Below are positions 18,601 through 28,517 of a DNA stretch of 64,000 nucleotides, one piece after another. The stretch lies in the NCBI GenBank assembly GCA_039830055.1, contig CP140043.1, positions 1 through 64,000 of the forward strand. Reading direction: 5' to 3'. The stretch comes from Buchnera aphidicola (Schlechtendalia peitan) (lineage in GTDB: Bacteria > Pseudomonadota > Gammaproteobacteria > Enterobacterales > Enterobacteriaceae). The notes beneath the pieces were generated by a model that was not told the DNA's origin, made no database searches, and worked only from the letters and a program-made list of their open reading frames with translations. Every line of letters starts with the position of its first letter. Positions within the stretch are counted from its first letter, which is position 1. The translations under genes and the position numbers were made by a program.

Positions 18601-18627
18601 CTTGAAAGTATTAACTAGAATCCATAT
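18601..18627 (+). promoter_or_regulatory. Heat-shock (sigma-32) promoter of groESL
   Basis: CTTGAAA at 18601-18607 is a perfect sigma-32 -35 element. It is followed after 13 bases by TCCATAT at 18621-18627, one change from the -10 consensus CCCATNT. The spacing and the place about 70-100 bases upstream of groES fit. The sigma factor that would read it, RpoH, is encoded at 24180. Confidence 0.8.
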
Positions 18628-18699
18628 ATTATATAATATACAACATTAAAACTTTTAAAAAATCATGGATTTTAATTATTAAAAAGGAGAAAATATTAC

Positions 18700-18993
18700 A
18701 TGAAAATTCGTCCATTACATGATCGCGTAATTGTTAAACGTCAAGAAACAGAATCTAAATCAGCAGGTGGTATTGTATTAACTGGATCAGCTGCAGGAAA
18801 ATCTACCCGGGGTAAAGTACTGGCTGTTGGTAAAGGTCGGATTTCAGATAATGGAATTATAAAACCATTAGATATTAAAGTAGGAGATGTAGTAATTTTT
18901 AATGAAGGTTATGGTGCAAAAATAGAAAAAATTGATAACGAAGAATTATTAATTTTAACTGAAAGTGATATATTAGCAATTGTAGAAGATTAA
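18700..18993 (+). CDS. groES: Co-chaperonin GroES
   Basis: Ten-kDa lid of the GroEL chaperonin, forming a heptameric cap. 97 residues, the E. coli length, starting MKIRPLHDRVIVKRQ. The mobile loop that contacts GroEL (ESKSAGGIVLTGSAA, about residues 18-32) is intact. A strong AAGGAG ribosome site precedes the ATG. First gene of groES-groEL under the sigma-32 promoter at 18601. Chaperonin is highly abundant in aphid symbionts and thought to buffer mildly unstable proteins. Confidence 0.98.
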   Translation: MKIRPLHDRVIVKRQETESKSAGGIVLTGSAAGKSTRGKVLAVGKGRISDNGIIKPLDIKVGDVVIFNEGYGAKIEKIDNEELLILTESDILAIVED

Positions 18994-19041
18994 AATTGTT
19001 ATTTTCTAAAAACACCATATTTAAGTTTAAGGAAAAAATAA

Positions 19042-20688
19042 ATGGCCGCTAAAGATGTAAAATTTGGAAATGAAGCACGTGTTAAAATGCTTCGGGGTGT
19101 TAATGTGCTAGCTGATGCAGTAAAAGTAACTTTAGGACCAAAAGGTAGAAATGTTGTTTTAGATAAATCTTTTGGTGCACCTAGTATTACTAAAGATGGT
19201 GTGTCTGTTGCACGTGAAATAGAGTTAGAAGATAAGTTTGAGAACATGGGTGCTCAAATGGTAAAAGAAGTAGCTTCTAAAGCAAATGATGCAGCAGGTG
19301 ATGGTACTACAACAGCAACATTATTAGCACAAGCAATTGTTAACGAAGGGTTAAAAGCTGTAGCTGCTGGCATGAATCCTATGGATTTAAAACGAGGTAT
19401 TGATAAGGCAGTTATTGCAGCAGTAGAAGAATTAAAACGTTTATCAGTGCCATGTTCAGATTCTAAAGCTATAACTCAAGTTGGTACAATTTCTGCTAAT
19501 GCAGATGAAAAAGTAGGGCTTTTAATTGCTGATGCGATGGAAAAAGTAGGAAAAGATGGAGTTATTACTGTTGAAGAAGGAACAGGATTACAAGATGAAT
19601 TAGAAGTAGTAAAAGGTATGCAGTTTGATAGAGGTTATTTATCTCCATATTTTATAAACAAAACAGAAACAGGTATTGTAGAATTAGATAATCCTTATAT
19701 TTTAATGGCAGATAAAAAAATATCTAATGTTCGCGAATTATTACCAATATTAGAGGCAGTAGCGAAATCTGGAAAACCTTTATTAATCATTTCAGAAGAT
19801 TTAGAAGGCGAAGCGTTAGCTACCTTAGTTGTAAATTCTATACGCGGAATTGTAAAAGTAGCAGCAGTAAAAGCACCAGGATTTGGTGATCGTCGAAAAG
19901 CAATGTTACAGGATATTTCTATATTAACAGCAGGATCTGTAATATCTGAAGAATTAGCTATGGAGCTAGAAAAATCTACTTTAGAAGATTTAGGACAAGC
20001 AAAGCGTGTAGTAATAAGTAAAGATACTACAACAATTATAGGTGGAATAGGCGAGAAATTTAATATTCAGAATAGAATTAGTCAAATTCGTCAACAAATT
20101 CAAGAAGCTACTTCTGATTATGATAAAGAAAAATTAAATGAACGTTTAGCAAAATTATCAGGTGGAGTAGCTGTATTAAAAGTAGGTGCTGCTACAGAAG
20201 TAGAGATGAAAGAGAAAAAAGCTCGTGTAGAAGATGCATTACATGCAACTCGTGCTGCTGTAGAAGAAGGTGTAGTACCGGGTGGTGGAGTAGCACTTGT
20301 TAGAGTAGCAGAAAAAATTTCTAATTTATTAGGACAAAACGAAGACCAAAATGTAGGAATACGAGTAGCATTAAGAGCTATGGAAGCTCCATTACGTCAA
20401 ATTGTTTCTAACTCTGGTGAGGAACCTTCTGTTGTTACTAATAATGTTAAAGATGGAAAAGGAAATTATGGATACAATGCTGCTACAGATGAATATGGAG
20501 ATATGATACATTTTGGTATTTTAGATCCTACGAAAGTAACTCGTTCAGCATTACAATATGCTTCTTCTGTTGCTGGGTTAATGATAACAACAGAATGTAT
20601 GGTGACAGATTTACCAAAAGAAGAAAAATCTGATTTAGGTGGTTCACCTTCTACTCCTGGAATGGGTGGAATGGGTGGCATGATGTAA
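19042..20688 (+). CDS. groEL: Chaperonin GroEL (symbionin)
   Basis: Sixty-kDa ATP-driven folding chamber subunit; in aphid symbionts this is the abundant protein known as symbionin. 548 residues, the E. coli length, extremely conserved. The ATP site DGTTTATLLAQ (about residues 87-97) is present, and the C-terminal Gly-Met repeat (GMGGMGGMM) is kept. Ribosome site AAGGAA. It shows less AT-driven drift than neighbours, consistent with strong selection. A clear terminator follows at 20717. Confidence 0.99.
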   Translation: MAAKDVKFGNEARVKMLRGVNVLADAVKVTLGPKGRNVVLDKSFGAPSITKDGVSVAREIELEDKFENMGAQMVKEVASKANDAAGDGTTTATLLAQAIVNEGLKAVAAGMNPMDLKRGIDKAVIAAVEELKRLSVPCSDSKAITQVGTISANADEKVGLLIADAMEKVGKDGVITVEEGTGLQDELEVVKGMQFDRGYLSPYFINKTETGIVELDNPYILMADKKISNVRELLPILEAVAKSGKPLLIISEDLEGEALATLVVNSIRGIVKVAAVKAPGFGDRRKAMLQDISILTAGSVISEELAMELEKSTLEDLGQAKRVVISKDTTTIIGGIGEKFNIQNRISQIRQQIQEATSDYDKEKLNERLAKLSGGVAVLKVGAATEVEMKEKKARVEDALHATRAAVEEGVVPGGGVALVRVAEKISNLLGQNEDQNVGIRVALRAMEAPLRQIVSNSGEEPSVVTNNVKDGKGNYGYNAATDEYGDMIHFGILDPTKVTRSALQYASSVAGLMITTECMVTDLPKEEKSDLGGSPSTPGMGGMGGMM

Positions 20689-20716
20689 TTGTTTAGAATT
20701 TTTTAATATATTACTT

Positions 20717-20762
20717 TAATATTTCTCTCCTTTTCGATTAGAGTGTTAGGAGAGAAATATTA
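20717..20762 (+). terminator. Terminator after groEL
   Basis: Bases 20717-20731 are exactly complementary to 20748-20762 (15 pairs, 16-base loop) and are followed by CTTTTTAT. The position 29 bases after the groEL stop fits an intrinsic terminator for the groESL transcript. Confidence 0.8.
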
Positions 20763-21229
20763 CTTTTTATATAATTAATTTTTAATTTAAAGAGTTTTTT
20801 ACAATATAATGTTTTAAATACTAATTATATATTAAAATTATTATTTTTTTATAAAGATATTAAGTTTTTTTAAACTATTTTTATTACAAATGTAGAATTT
20901 AATGTTTAATAGTATGAATATTATATTTTTTGTTAAAATTTTAAAGCGATACATATTATTTTTTTGAAGACAATATGTAATTGTATAATTATTGATCAGA
21001 GTTTTAATTGAAATAATTTAATCTTGTAATGTAGATAAGTTGTTTTTTATTGGACAATTATAGTTTAATTTTTATGAATAAAAAGATCTTTGAATAGATT
21101 CTAGTTAAAGAATTTTAAGTTGGACAAGTAAAAGAATAATTTTTATAGAATATAATTTCTTAATTTAGTATATATTTAATATAAATTAAACGAGGTTTAT
21201 ATAGATAATATTATTATGTATTATAAACA
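20763..21229. other. Gene-free AT-rich spacer between groEL and dnaC
   Basis: About 470 bases with no open frame, no RNA motif I recognise and no repeat of note. In E. coli, epmA/efp lie near groESL, and some Buchnera genomes keep efp here; nothing of it is visible. The stretch looks like decayed sequence between two convergent transcripts. Confidence 0.5.
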
Positions 21230-21970
21230 TTAATATTCATTTCCTTGTATGTGTCTTCTATAACTTTCCCATTCAAATGTTAACCATAAACTATTTCCTA
21301 GTCTCATTCTATCAATAACACGTTCACCTAATAGTATTTTTAATCCTCTGTAATCTAGATTTGACAGCATTCCAGTTGAACGTTTAGATGATGATCGTCT
21401 ATCTACAATTTGATTGATAATTACCTTTTCATATCGTGATTCTATTTGCATACCTATTTCATCTATCATGAGTAAATCCACATTACTTAAATTATTTAAT
21501 AAAGTTTCTTCAGTAATATCGCTGTTTCCTTTGAAAGTACCTTTCATATTGGACATAAGATCTGCAACTGTTACAATTAGTACACTTTTTCCATGCAATA
21601 TTAAGTAATTACCTATAGCAGAAGCTAAATGATTTTTTCCAGTACCAGGTTTTCCTGAAAAAATAAAACTTGCTATGTTTTGATTAAATTCTTCTGCATA
21701 TTTTTTTGCTGCTTTAGCTACTTTTTTATGACCTTCATGTTCTATACGATAATTGTCGAAAGAACAGTTTATATATAGTTCTCTAATACCCGATCGTCCT
21801 AAAATACGTTGTATTTTCATTGCTTTATTTTCTTTTAAAATTTTTTTTGATGACAATCTTCCTTGTTCTTGATTCCATGCTAATAAATCTTCATCGTTGT
21901 CGAATTTAGGTTTAATATGTTTAGGTATTAAACATTTAAGTCGTTTTAAAAATTTTGAATTTTTATTCAT
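21230..21970 (-). CDS. dnaC: Replicative helicase loader DnaC
   Basis: AAA+ ATPase that loads the DnaB helicase at the origin and at restarted forks. 246 residues (E. coli 245). Walker A GKPGTGKN at residues 106-113, Walker B LLMIDE at about 166-171, and a C-terminal arginine-rich segment (RSSSKRSTGMLSNLDYRGL, RMRLGNSLWLTFEWESYR). dnaT, which precedes dnaC in E. coli, is not visible upstream. Its retention is notable because dnaA is not found at its usual place in this window. Confidence 0.95.
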   Translation of the reverse strand: MNKNSKFLKRLKCLIPKHIKPKFDNDEDLLAWNQEQGRLSSKKILKENKAMKIQRILGRSGIRELYINCSFDNYRIEHEGHKKVAKAAKKYAEEFNQNIASFIFSGKPGTGKNHLASAIGNYLILHGKSVLIVTVADLMSNMKGTFKGNSDITEETLLNNLSNVDLLMIDEIGMQIESRYEKVIINQIVDRRSSSKRSTGMLSNLDYRGLKILLGERVIDRMRLGNSLWLTFEWESYRRHIQGNEY

Positions 21971-22150
21971 TATTTTTTAAGATTGGTTTTGTTGCATTTA
22001 AGTGATAAATATTATATTTTTTATATTAAAAATATAAATTTTTTTAAAATATTAATAGTTTATATTATAAATATTTTGTATAAATAGTATATGAGAATTT
22101 AACTTTTACTATGACATTTGTTTTTAAATATAAAATTAATAAATGTATGT

Positions 22151-22723
22151 TTATATGTTTTTTTCTCGAATATAGAGTTGGCAATGAGTTTTTGATGTTT
22201 TTTTTTCTTTATATAATGTCCAAGTATTAGGTATAAATAGTTGTTTTGATGTTTTTTCTCGTTCTATATATATTAATGAACGTATTTTAACATATTTGTA
22301 TGTTTCTAATTGGAAAATTGTTTTTTGTAATAATTCAGTTTTAAATGGAGGATCTAAAAATATAATATCATAAGATTTTCTTATCTTTTTAAGCCATTCG
22401 TTTGTATTAGCATGTATAATTTTTATATTAATTTTTTTAAATTTCATCATTGTTTTTTTGAGTTCATGTATCGTTTTTGTATCTTTTTCTATAAAAGTGA
22501 CAGATGCAGCATAACGAGAAGTTGCTTCTATACCTAATGCTCCGCTTCCAGAAAAACAGTCTAAGCAGTTAGCATTAATGATTTCTTTATTGATCCAACT
22601 GAACAGTGTTTCACGCATACAATCAGTAGTGGGGCGTATTTTACATTTTTTTTTTATCAGAATTTTTGATCCTTTAAACTTTCCACTAATAATTCGAATT
22701 GTATGCTTCTTATTATTTTTCAT
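22151..22723 (-). CDS. rsmD: 16S rRNA (guanine-966-N2)-methyltransferase RsmD
   Basis: SAM-dependent methyltransferase that modifies G966 of 16S rRNA in the assembled small subunit. 190 residues (E. coli 198). It starts with the RIISGKFKGSKI motif and TTDCMRETLFSWI, and has the SAM-binding LDCFSGSGALGIEATSR (about residues 59-75) and the catalytic motif IFLDPPF. A run of ten A at the codons for LysLysLys (22646-22655 region) is a possible slippage site. Divergent from ftsY, as in E. coli. Confidence 0.95.
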   Translation of the reverse strand: MKNNKKHTIRIISGKFKGSKILIKKKCKIRPTTDCMRETLFSWINKEIINANCLDCFSGSGALGIEATSRYAASVTFIEKDTKTIHELKKTMMKFKKINIKIIHANTNEWLKKIRKSYDIIFLDPPFKTELLQKTIFQLETYKYVKIRSLIYIEREKTSKQLFIPNTWTLYKEKKTSKTHCQLYIREKNI

Positions 22724-22887
22724 TTTAGTATTTTATATTGAATAGATGTATAATTATATAATTATATACAAAAAAAAGGTTTTAGTTCAATTTTTTAATA
22801 GTATTTTAAATAGGATATATACTCATATAATTAATGTTATTTTAAGTGTAATTTTTAAATTTTTTATAATAATATAGAGGCATTATA

Positions 22888-24024
22888 ATGTCAAAAGAAA
22901 ATAATAGTAAAATTAAACGGTTTTTTTCTTGGTTTAATTTAAATAACAAGCCTGTAGCAAAACATAAGGTTGATGACATCGTTTTAAAGCACGATACAGT
23001 TTCTAAAAATGTTGTCTTATGCGGTAAATCAACTAATATTCCTAGTATTTCAGATATTACAAAAAAAGATGTAGGTGATATTCCAATTTTTGAAAAACCT
23101 AACAAAAATAAAATTTTATCAATACTTATTAATAAATTATCAAAAACTAAGAATAATTTTGGATTAAAGATTAAAAATTTATTTTTTAAAAAAAAAATAG
23201 AACATTTATTTTATGAGGATATTTCTAAACAACTTTTATTATCTGATGTTGGTTTAGAAACTACTAGTGAGTTAATAAATAATTTAATGAAAGAGTCTCG
23301 TTTAAAGAGTTTGAACGATAGTCAAGTAGTTTTATCTTTATTAAAAGAAAATATGGTTAATATTTTAAAGAGAGTTGAAAAACCATTAAATATAATCTCT
23401 AAAAAACCTTTTTCAATATTAGTAGTAGGCGTGAATGGTGTAGGAAAAACTTCAATAATTGGAAAACTTACTAATAATTTTAAAAATCAAGGAAAATCAG
23501 TTATATTAGCTGCCGGAGATACATTCAGATCTGCTGCTATTGATCAGTTAAAGATATTGGGGCATAAAAATTTAGTTTCAGTAATAGCACGAAAGTGTGG
23601 ATCTGATCCTGCTTCAGTAATATTTGATGCTTTTTCTGCTGCAAAAGCGAAAAATATTGATGTTTTGATAGCAGATACTGCAGGAAGAATACATAATGAT
23701 ATTAATTTAATGGAAGAGTTGAAAAAAATAAAAAGAGTTATGAAAAAAATTGATTGTTTCGCGCCTGATGAAATTATGTTAGTATTAGATTCATGCATAG
23801 GACAAAATTCTATTAAACAAGCTAAGATTTTTAATGAAGCATTGGGAATTACTGGTTTATCTATAACAAAATTAGATGGAACCGCAAAAGGTGGAGTAAT
23901 TTTTTCTATAGCTAGACAATTGTCTATTCCAATTAGATATATTAGTTTTGGAGAAAAAATTTCAGATATTCATGATTTTAATAGTGAAAATTTTGTAGAC
24001 GCTATTTTTTCAGAACACACTTAA
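22888..24024 (+). CDS. ftsY: Signal recognition particle receptor FtsY
   Basis: GTPase receptor for the signal recognition particle at the inner membrane. 378 residues against 497 in E. coli: the acidic N-terminal A domain is cut to a short variable segment, while the N and G domains are complete. G-domain motifs are GVNGVGKT (181-188), DTFRSAAIDQL, DTAGR and TKLDGTAKGG. AGAGG lies before the ATG. ftsE and ftsX, between ftsY and rpoH in E. coli, are gone, leaving a 155-base gap to rpoH. Confidence 0.97.
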   Translation: MSKENNSKIKRFFSWFNLNNKPVAKHKVDDIVLKHDTVSKNVVLCGKSTNIPSISDITKKDVGDIPIFEKPNKNKILSILINKLSKTKNNFGLKIKNLFFKKKIEHLFYEDISKQLLLSDVGLETTSELINNLMKESRLKSLNDSQVVLSLLKENMVNILKRVEKPLNIISKKPFSILVVGVNGVGKTSIIGKLTNNFKNQGKSVILAAGDTFRSAAIDQLKILGHKNLVSVIARKCGSDPASVIFDAFSAAKAKNIDVLIADTAGRIHNDINLMEELKKIKRVMKKIDCFAPDEIMLVLDSCIGQNSIKQAKIFNEALGITGLSITKLDGTAKGGVIFSIARQLSIPIRYISFGEKISDIHDFNSENFVDAIFSEHT

Positions 24025-24179
24025 AAAAATTTTATTACAATTAGAATTTTTTATTTATTGAAGTAATGATATATTTTGAATATACATTTTATTTTTGAAT
24101 TTGTCACAGTATTATATTGATAACATTGTATAGTATATCATTGTATTACTCATTAAATTTTTAAATATTTGGATGATCA

Positions 24180-25043
24180 ATGAATAAAAATGTAAAAGCA
24201 TTAGCAATAGTGTCGTTAGGTAATTTAGAATCTTATATTAGAGTAGCTAATTCATGGCCAATATTATCTTTAGAAGAAGAACAAATACTTTCTAATAAGT
24301 TATACTACCATAGTAATTTAGAAGCTGCTAAGACTTTAATTTTATCTCATTTAAGATTTGTAATTTATATTTCTAAAAGTTATACGGGATATGGATTATT
24401 GCAATCCGATTTAATACAAGAAGGAAATATTGGGTTAATGAAAGCTGTTCGTCGTTTTAATCCTGAGATAGGAGTACGTTTAGTATCTTTTGCTGTTCAT
24501 TGGATAAAATCTGAAATTCATGAGTATGTACTAAAAAATTGGAGAATTGTAAAGGTAGCTACTACTAAATCGCAAAGAAAATTATTTTTTAATCTTAGAA
24601 AGACAAAGAAAAAGTTAGGTTGGTTTAATAATGATGAATTAGAATTTGTTGCACGTGAGTTAGGTGTAAAAAGTGAAGATGTAAAAGAAATGGAATCTCG
24701 TATGTTTGCTCAAGATGTAGCTTTACACTCTACTGAAAATGAGAATTTAGAACAGGGAAAATTTAATTATATAGTACCATATTTAAAAGATAATTTATCT
24801 GATTTTGCTAACAAAGTTGAAAAAAGTAATTGGGAGATATATTCTTATAATAAATTAAATAATGCTCTTTTGAAATTAGATGAAAGGAGTCGTAATATTA
24901 TTACAGCAAGATGGTTAAATGAAAGTAATAAAATTACTTTACAAGAAATTGCTAATAATTATGGAATTTCTGCAGAAAGAGTTCGACAATTAGAGAAAAA
25001 TGCAATGAAGAAACTCAAAATAGATATAGAACATAATTTGTAA
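24180..25043 (+). CDS. rpoH: RNA polymerase heat-shock sigma factor RpoH (sigma-32)
   Basis: Alternative sigma factor that directs RNA polymerase to heat-shock promoters such as the one before groES in this window. 287 residues (E. coli 284). Region 2 contains LIQEGNIGLMKAVRRFNPEIGVRLVSFAVHWIKSEI in overlapping blocks. The RpoH box QRKLFFNLR, specific for sigma-32, is intact near residue 135. Region 4 ends with an HTH (LQEIANNYGISAERVRQLEKNAMKKL). Besides rpoD this is the only sigma factor gene in the window. Confidence 0.97.
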   Translation: MNKNVKALAIVSLGNLESYIRVANSWPILSLEEEQILSNKLYYHSNLEAAKTLILSHLRFVIYISKSYTGYGLLQSDLIQEGNIGLMKAVRRFNPEIGVRLVSFAVHWIKSEIHEYVLKNWRIVKVATTKSQRKLFFNLRKTKKKLGWFNNDELEFVARELGVKSEDVKEMESRMFAQDVALHSTENENLEQGKFNYIVPYLKDNLSDFANKVEKSNWEIYSYNKLNNALLKLDERSRNIITARWLNESNKITLQEIANNYGISAERVRQLEKNAMKKLKIDIEHNL

Positions 25044-25110
25044 TAGAAATTATATACTATTTTTATATGATTTTTTATTATTTATATTTCAATATTTTTG
25101 AATTTATATT

Positions 25111-26943
25111 TTATTCTACTGTGACTGATTTTGCTAAATTTCTAGGTTGGTCTATATTTTCACCCTTAATTAATGCTGTATAGTATGCTAAAAGTTGTAA
25201 TGGAATTGAATAAAAGATTGGTGAGATCAAGTTTTCAATGTATGGGAATCTTATAACGTTTTCATTGTTATTAAATTTAGAAAATGGATCTGAAAAAATA
25301 TAAATTAAACCATTTCTAGCATGAATTTCTTCTATATTTATTTTTACTTTTTCTAATAAATGATTGTTAGGAGCAATAATAATAATTGGAATATTTGAAT
25401 CAATTAATGCTAAAGGTCCATGTTTAAGTTCTCCTATTGGATATCCTTCTGCATGAATATATGAAATTTCTTTTATTTTAAGTGCTCCTTCCAATGCAAT
25501 TGGATATTGTTCTCCTTTTCCTAAAAATATAATATTCTTTTTATCAAATATTTTTTTCGCTAAAGAATAAATAATTTTTTTATATTTTAAAATTTCTTCG
25601 ATTCTATTAGGAAGTATATTAAGTGCATTTACTATCTTTTCTTCTAATTTAGGATTGTGGTTTTTCAAATGAATAAATTTAGTTACTAGCATCAGCAATA
25701 CAGTTAGTTGTGTTGTAAAGGTTTTAGTAGATGCAACACCTACTTCTATTCCTGCATGAGTTAATAATGAAAAGTCGGATTTATTTACTAAAGATGAGTT
25801 CTTGGAATTGCATATAGTTAATGATCCTAAGTATCCTAAATGTTTAGAAATTTTTAGAGCAGTTAAATTATCAGCTGTTTCCCCAGATTGTGATAATATA
25901 AGCAATAAGCTATTTTTGCGTACTACAAATTTTCTATAACAGAACTCTGATGCTATTTCAACATCACATGATATCATAGATAATGATTCAAACCAGTATT
26001 TTGAGACTAGTCCTGCATGATAAGATGTACCACATGCTATAATTTGAATATGTTCTGTTTTTAGAAAAATTTCATCAGCTTTAGAATCTAATTCTGAAAA
26101 AAAAATAGTTTTATTTTTTATTATTCTATTTAGAATTGTATTTTTTATTGAAATAGGTTGTTCATATATTTCTTTTTCTGTATAGTGCTGAAATTCTCCT
26201 TTGTTAATATTACAATTGTTAGCTGTAGATTTAATTTTTTTTCTATTTTTAGGTATCCCGTTTTTGTTAAAAATATTAATATGATTATATGTTAGTGTTG
26301 CAATATCACCTTCATGTAAATGTATAAAGTATTTTGCACAGTCTAATAATGCTAATTGATCAGAAGCAACATAGTTTTCGTCTTTCCCTGTTCCTATAAT
26401 TAGTGGACTACCTGATCTTACTGCAAATAACATTCTTGGATTGTTAGAATCCATAATTACCATACTATAATTTCCTTTTAATTTTTTAGTAATTGTTTGA
26501 ATAGTAGTTAATAAATTTGTTTTTTTGTTTGTAGTTTGAGTAAAATGAATTAAATGAGCAATAACTTCTGTATCGGTATTTGATGAAAATTGATATCCTA
26601 TTTTTTTTAGATGTATTTTAATCGTTTTATAATTTTCAATAATTCCGTTATGTACGATAGAAATATTACTAGATATATGAGGATGTGCATTTTTAACTAA
26701 AGCTTTTCCATGTGTAGCCCATCTAGTATGTGCCATACCTATATTTCCAGATAAATTATTTTTATCAATAATTTTTATTAAATTTTTTACCTTCCCTTTT
26801 GCTCGAAATCGTAATATTTTATGATCATTATTGATAATAGCTAATCCTGAAGAGTCATATCCTCGATATTCTAACCGTATTATTCCTTTTTTTAAGATTT
26901 GTACTATGTCTTTTTGCGCAATTGCAGCAATAATTCCACACAT
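25111..26943 (-). CDS. glmS: Glutamine--fructose-6-phosphate aminotransferase (isomerizing)
   Basis: Makes glucosamine-6-phosphate from fructose-6-phosphate and glutamine, the entry to peptidoglycan precursors. 610 residues, the E. coli length (609 plus Met). The N-terminal nucleophile Cys2 follows Met (MCGIIAA); the glutaminase domain carries RGYDSSG and HTRWATHG. Two SIS domains follow, with ACGTSYHAG and SQSGETADN, and the C-terminus AKSVTVE is canonical. AGGA lies upstream of the ATG. It follows glmU on the minus strand, 43 bases apart. Confidence 0.98.
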   Translation of the reverse strand: MCGIIAAIAQKDIVQILKKGIIRLEYRGYDSSGLAIINNDHKILRFRAKGKVKNLIKIIDKNNLSGNIGMAHTRWATHGKALVKNAHPHISSNISIVHNGIIENYKTIKIHLKKIGYQFSSNTDTEVIAHLIHFTQTTNKKTNLLTTIQTITKKLKGNYSMVIMDSNNPRMLFAVRSGSPLIIGTGKDENYVASDQLALLDCAKYFIHLHEGDIATLTYNHINIFNKNGIPKNRKKIKSTANNCNINKGEFQHYTEKEIYEQPISIKNTILNRIIKNKTIFFSELDSKADEIFLKTEHIQIIACGTSYHAGLVSKYWFESLSMISCDVEIASEFCYRKFVVRKNSLLLILSQSGETADNLTALKISKHLGYLGSLTICNSKNSSLVNKSDFSLLTHAGIEVGVASTKTFTTQLTVLLMLVTKFIHLKNHNPKLEEKIVNALNILPNRIEEILKYKKIIYSLAKKIFDKKNIIFLGKGEQYPIALEGALKIKEISYIHAEGYPIGELKHGPLALIDSNIPIIIIAPNNHLLEKVKINIEEIHARNGLIYIFSDPFSKFNNNENVIRFPYIENLISPIFYSIPLQLLAYYTALIKGENIDQPRNLAKSVTVE

Positions 26944-26986
26944 TTTATGTCCTATATACAGTTTATATTTTTATGCAGTATGAATT

Positions 26987-28354
26987 TTATGTGTTTTTAT
27001 TATTAGTATTGTGTTTTTTTTGTATTTCTTCTTTTTTATTATAAACTAAACTAGGTTGATTAACATTTTTTGTAACTGTAGTACCTGCTGCAATAATTGT
27101 ATTATTTGCAATTTTAATAGGGGCAATTATTTGGCAATTTGATCCTATAAAAACGTTATTTCCTACGATAGTATTTAATTTTTCTTTACCATTATAGTTG
27201 CAAAAAATAGTACCTGCTCCAATATTAACTTCGTTTCCAATGTTAGAATTTCCTAAATAACTTAAATGTTTAATTTTAGATGTATATCCTATATTAGTTT
27301 CTTTAATTTCTACAAAATTTCCTATTTGAACATTATTTTCTAGTTTAGTTTTATTTCTTAAATGAGAAAATGGCCCGATAATACAGTTTTCAGATATTAT
27401 TGCTGTTTCAATAATTGTATATGCTTTAATATAGCAGTTATTTCCAATAATGCTATTTTTTATAATGCATCCTGGCCCAATTTTAACAGAATTCCCTAGG
27501 ATAACAGAACCTTCTAAAATAACTCCATTATCGATTTCTATATTTTTACCATGTTTTAATGTACCTCTCAGACTAAAATTTAATGGATTATGGATTATAA
27601 CTCCTGATAATATCAGATTATTGGTTTTTTGTATTTGGTACAATTGTTCTGCTATTGATAATTGAAGTTTGTTATTTATGCCTGTTATTTCAAAGTTATT
27701 TATAGGAGTTACAGAATGTATTACATGTTTATTTTGACATGCAAAATGAACAATATCGGTAATATAATATTCTCTTTTTTTATTTTTATTAGTTATTTTT
27801 TTTGTCCAAGTTTTTAGATTTTTTCCGGTAGTTATAAAAATTCCAGAATTTATTTCGTGTATATGTAATTGTTCTTCATTTGTATCTATACATTCAATGA
27901 TTTTTGTTATTTTTCCTTTTTTTCTAATGATTCTTCCATAATTTTGTGGATCATTTACTTTGGCTGTTAGTAAACTAATAGAGGATTTTTTGTAAGAAGT
28001 GATTAATTTTTCTATAGATTTTTTTGATATTAATGGCATGTCTCCATAAAGAATAAGATAATTTTCATTATTTTTTAAAATATTTAATATTTGAAATATT
28101 GCATTTCCAGTACCTAATATTTTTTTTTGTTTAATCCAGATTAAATTATTATCAGTAATAATTGATTTAAATAATTTGTATTGATAACTATATATTAAAT
28201 AAATTTTTTTAGCACAAATAGAATTTGCTAAGTTAATGACGTGTTGTAAAATAGGTTTGTTGCCTAGTAGATGTAATACTTTTGGATAATTAGAACACAT
28301 TCTTGTGCCTTTTCCGGCTGCAAGAATAATAATATTTAATTTTTTTTCGAGCAT
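26987..28354 (-). CDS. glmU: Bifunctional GlmU: GlcNAc-1-P uridyltransferase / GlcN-1-P acetyltransferase
   Basis: Catalyses the last two steps to UDP-N-acetylglucosamine. 455 residues (E. coli 456). The N-terminal uridyltransferase domain has LAAGKGTRM (about residues 11-19) and PKVLH. From about residue 250 it turns into a left-handed beta-helix of Ile/Val/Asn-rich hexapeptide repeats, with the acetyltransferase signature HLSYLGNSNIG and NIGAGTIFCNYNG. AGGA ribosome site upstream. With glmS it forms a two-gene operon. In E. coli both follow atpC; here they are separated from the atp operon. Confidence 0.98.
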   Translation of the reverse strand: MLEKKLNIIILAAGKGTRMCSNYPKVLHLLGNKPILQHVINLANSICAKKIYLIYSYQYKLFKSIITDNNLIWIKQKKILGTGNAIFQILNILKNNENYLILYGDMPLISKKSIEKLITSYKKSSISLLTAKVNDPQNYGRIIRKKGKITKIIECIDTNEEQLHIHEINSGIFITTGKNLKTWTKKITNKNKKREYYITDIVHFACQNKHVIHSVTPINNFEITGINNKLQLSIAEQLYQIQKTNNLILSGVIIHNPLNFSLRGTLKHGKNIEIDNGVILEGSVILGNSVKIGPGCIIKNSIIGNNCYIKAYTIIETAIISENCIIGPFSHLRNKTKLENNVQIGNFVEIKETNIGYTSKIKHLSYLGNSNIGNEVNIGAGTIFCNYNGKEKLNTIVGNNVFIGSNCQIIAPIKIANNTIIAAGTTVTKNVNQPSLVYNKKEEIQKKHNTNNKNT

Positions 28355-28517
28355 TTTTTTTCCTAATTTTAATTAATGTTATTAAATATATAAATATTTT
28401 TTAAAAGATATAAAAAATATTTAATTGTTAATTTAACTGTATTTGAAAATATTATGTATATTTAGTATTTTTATTATAGTTTGATAATATTAGTTATTAG
28501 TATACATTAAGGAAACT

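Noticed and set aside
24101..24134. Promoter of rpoH with TTGTCA and TATAGT
   Set aside because: The spacing between the two elements is too long (about 21 bases) for a normal sigma-70 promoter.
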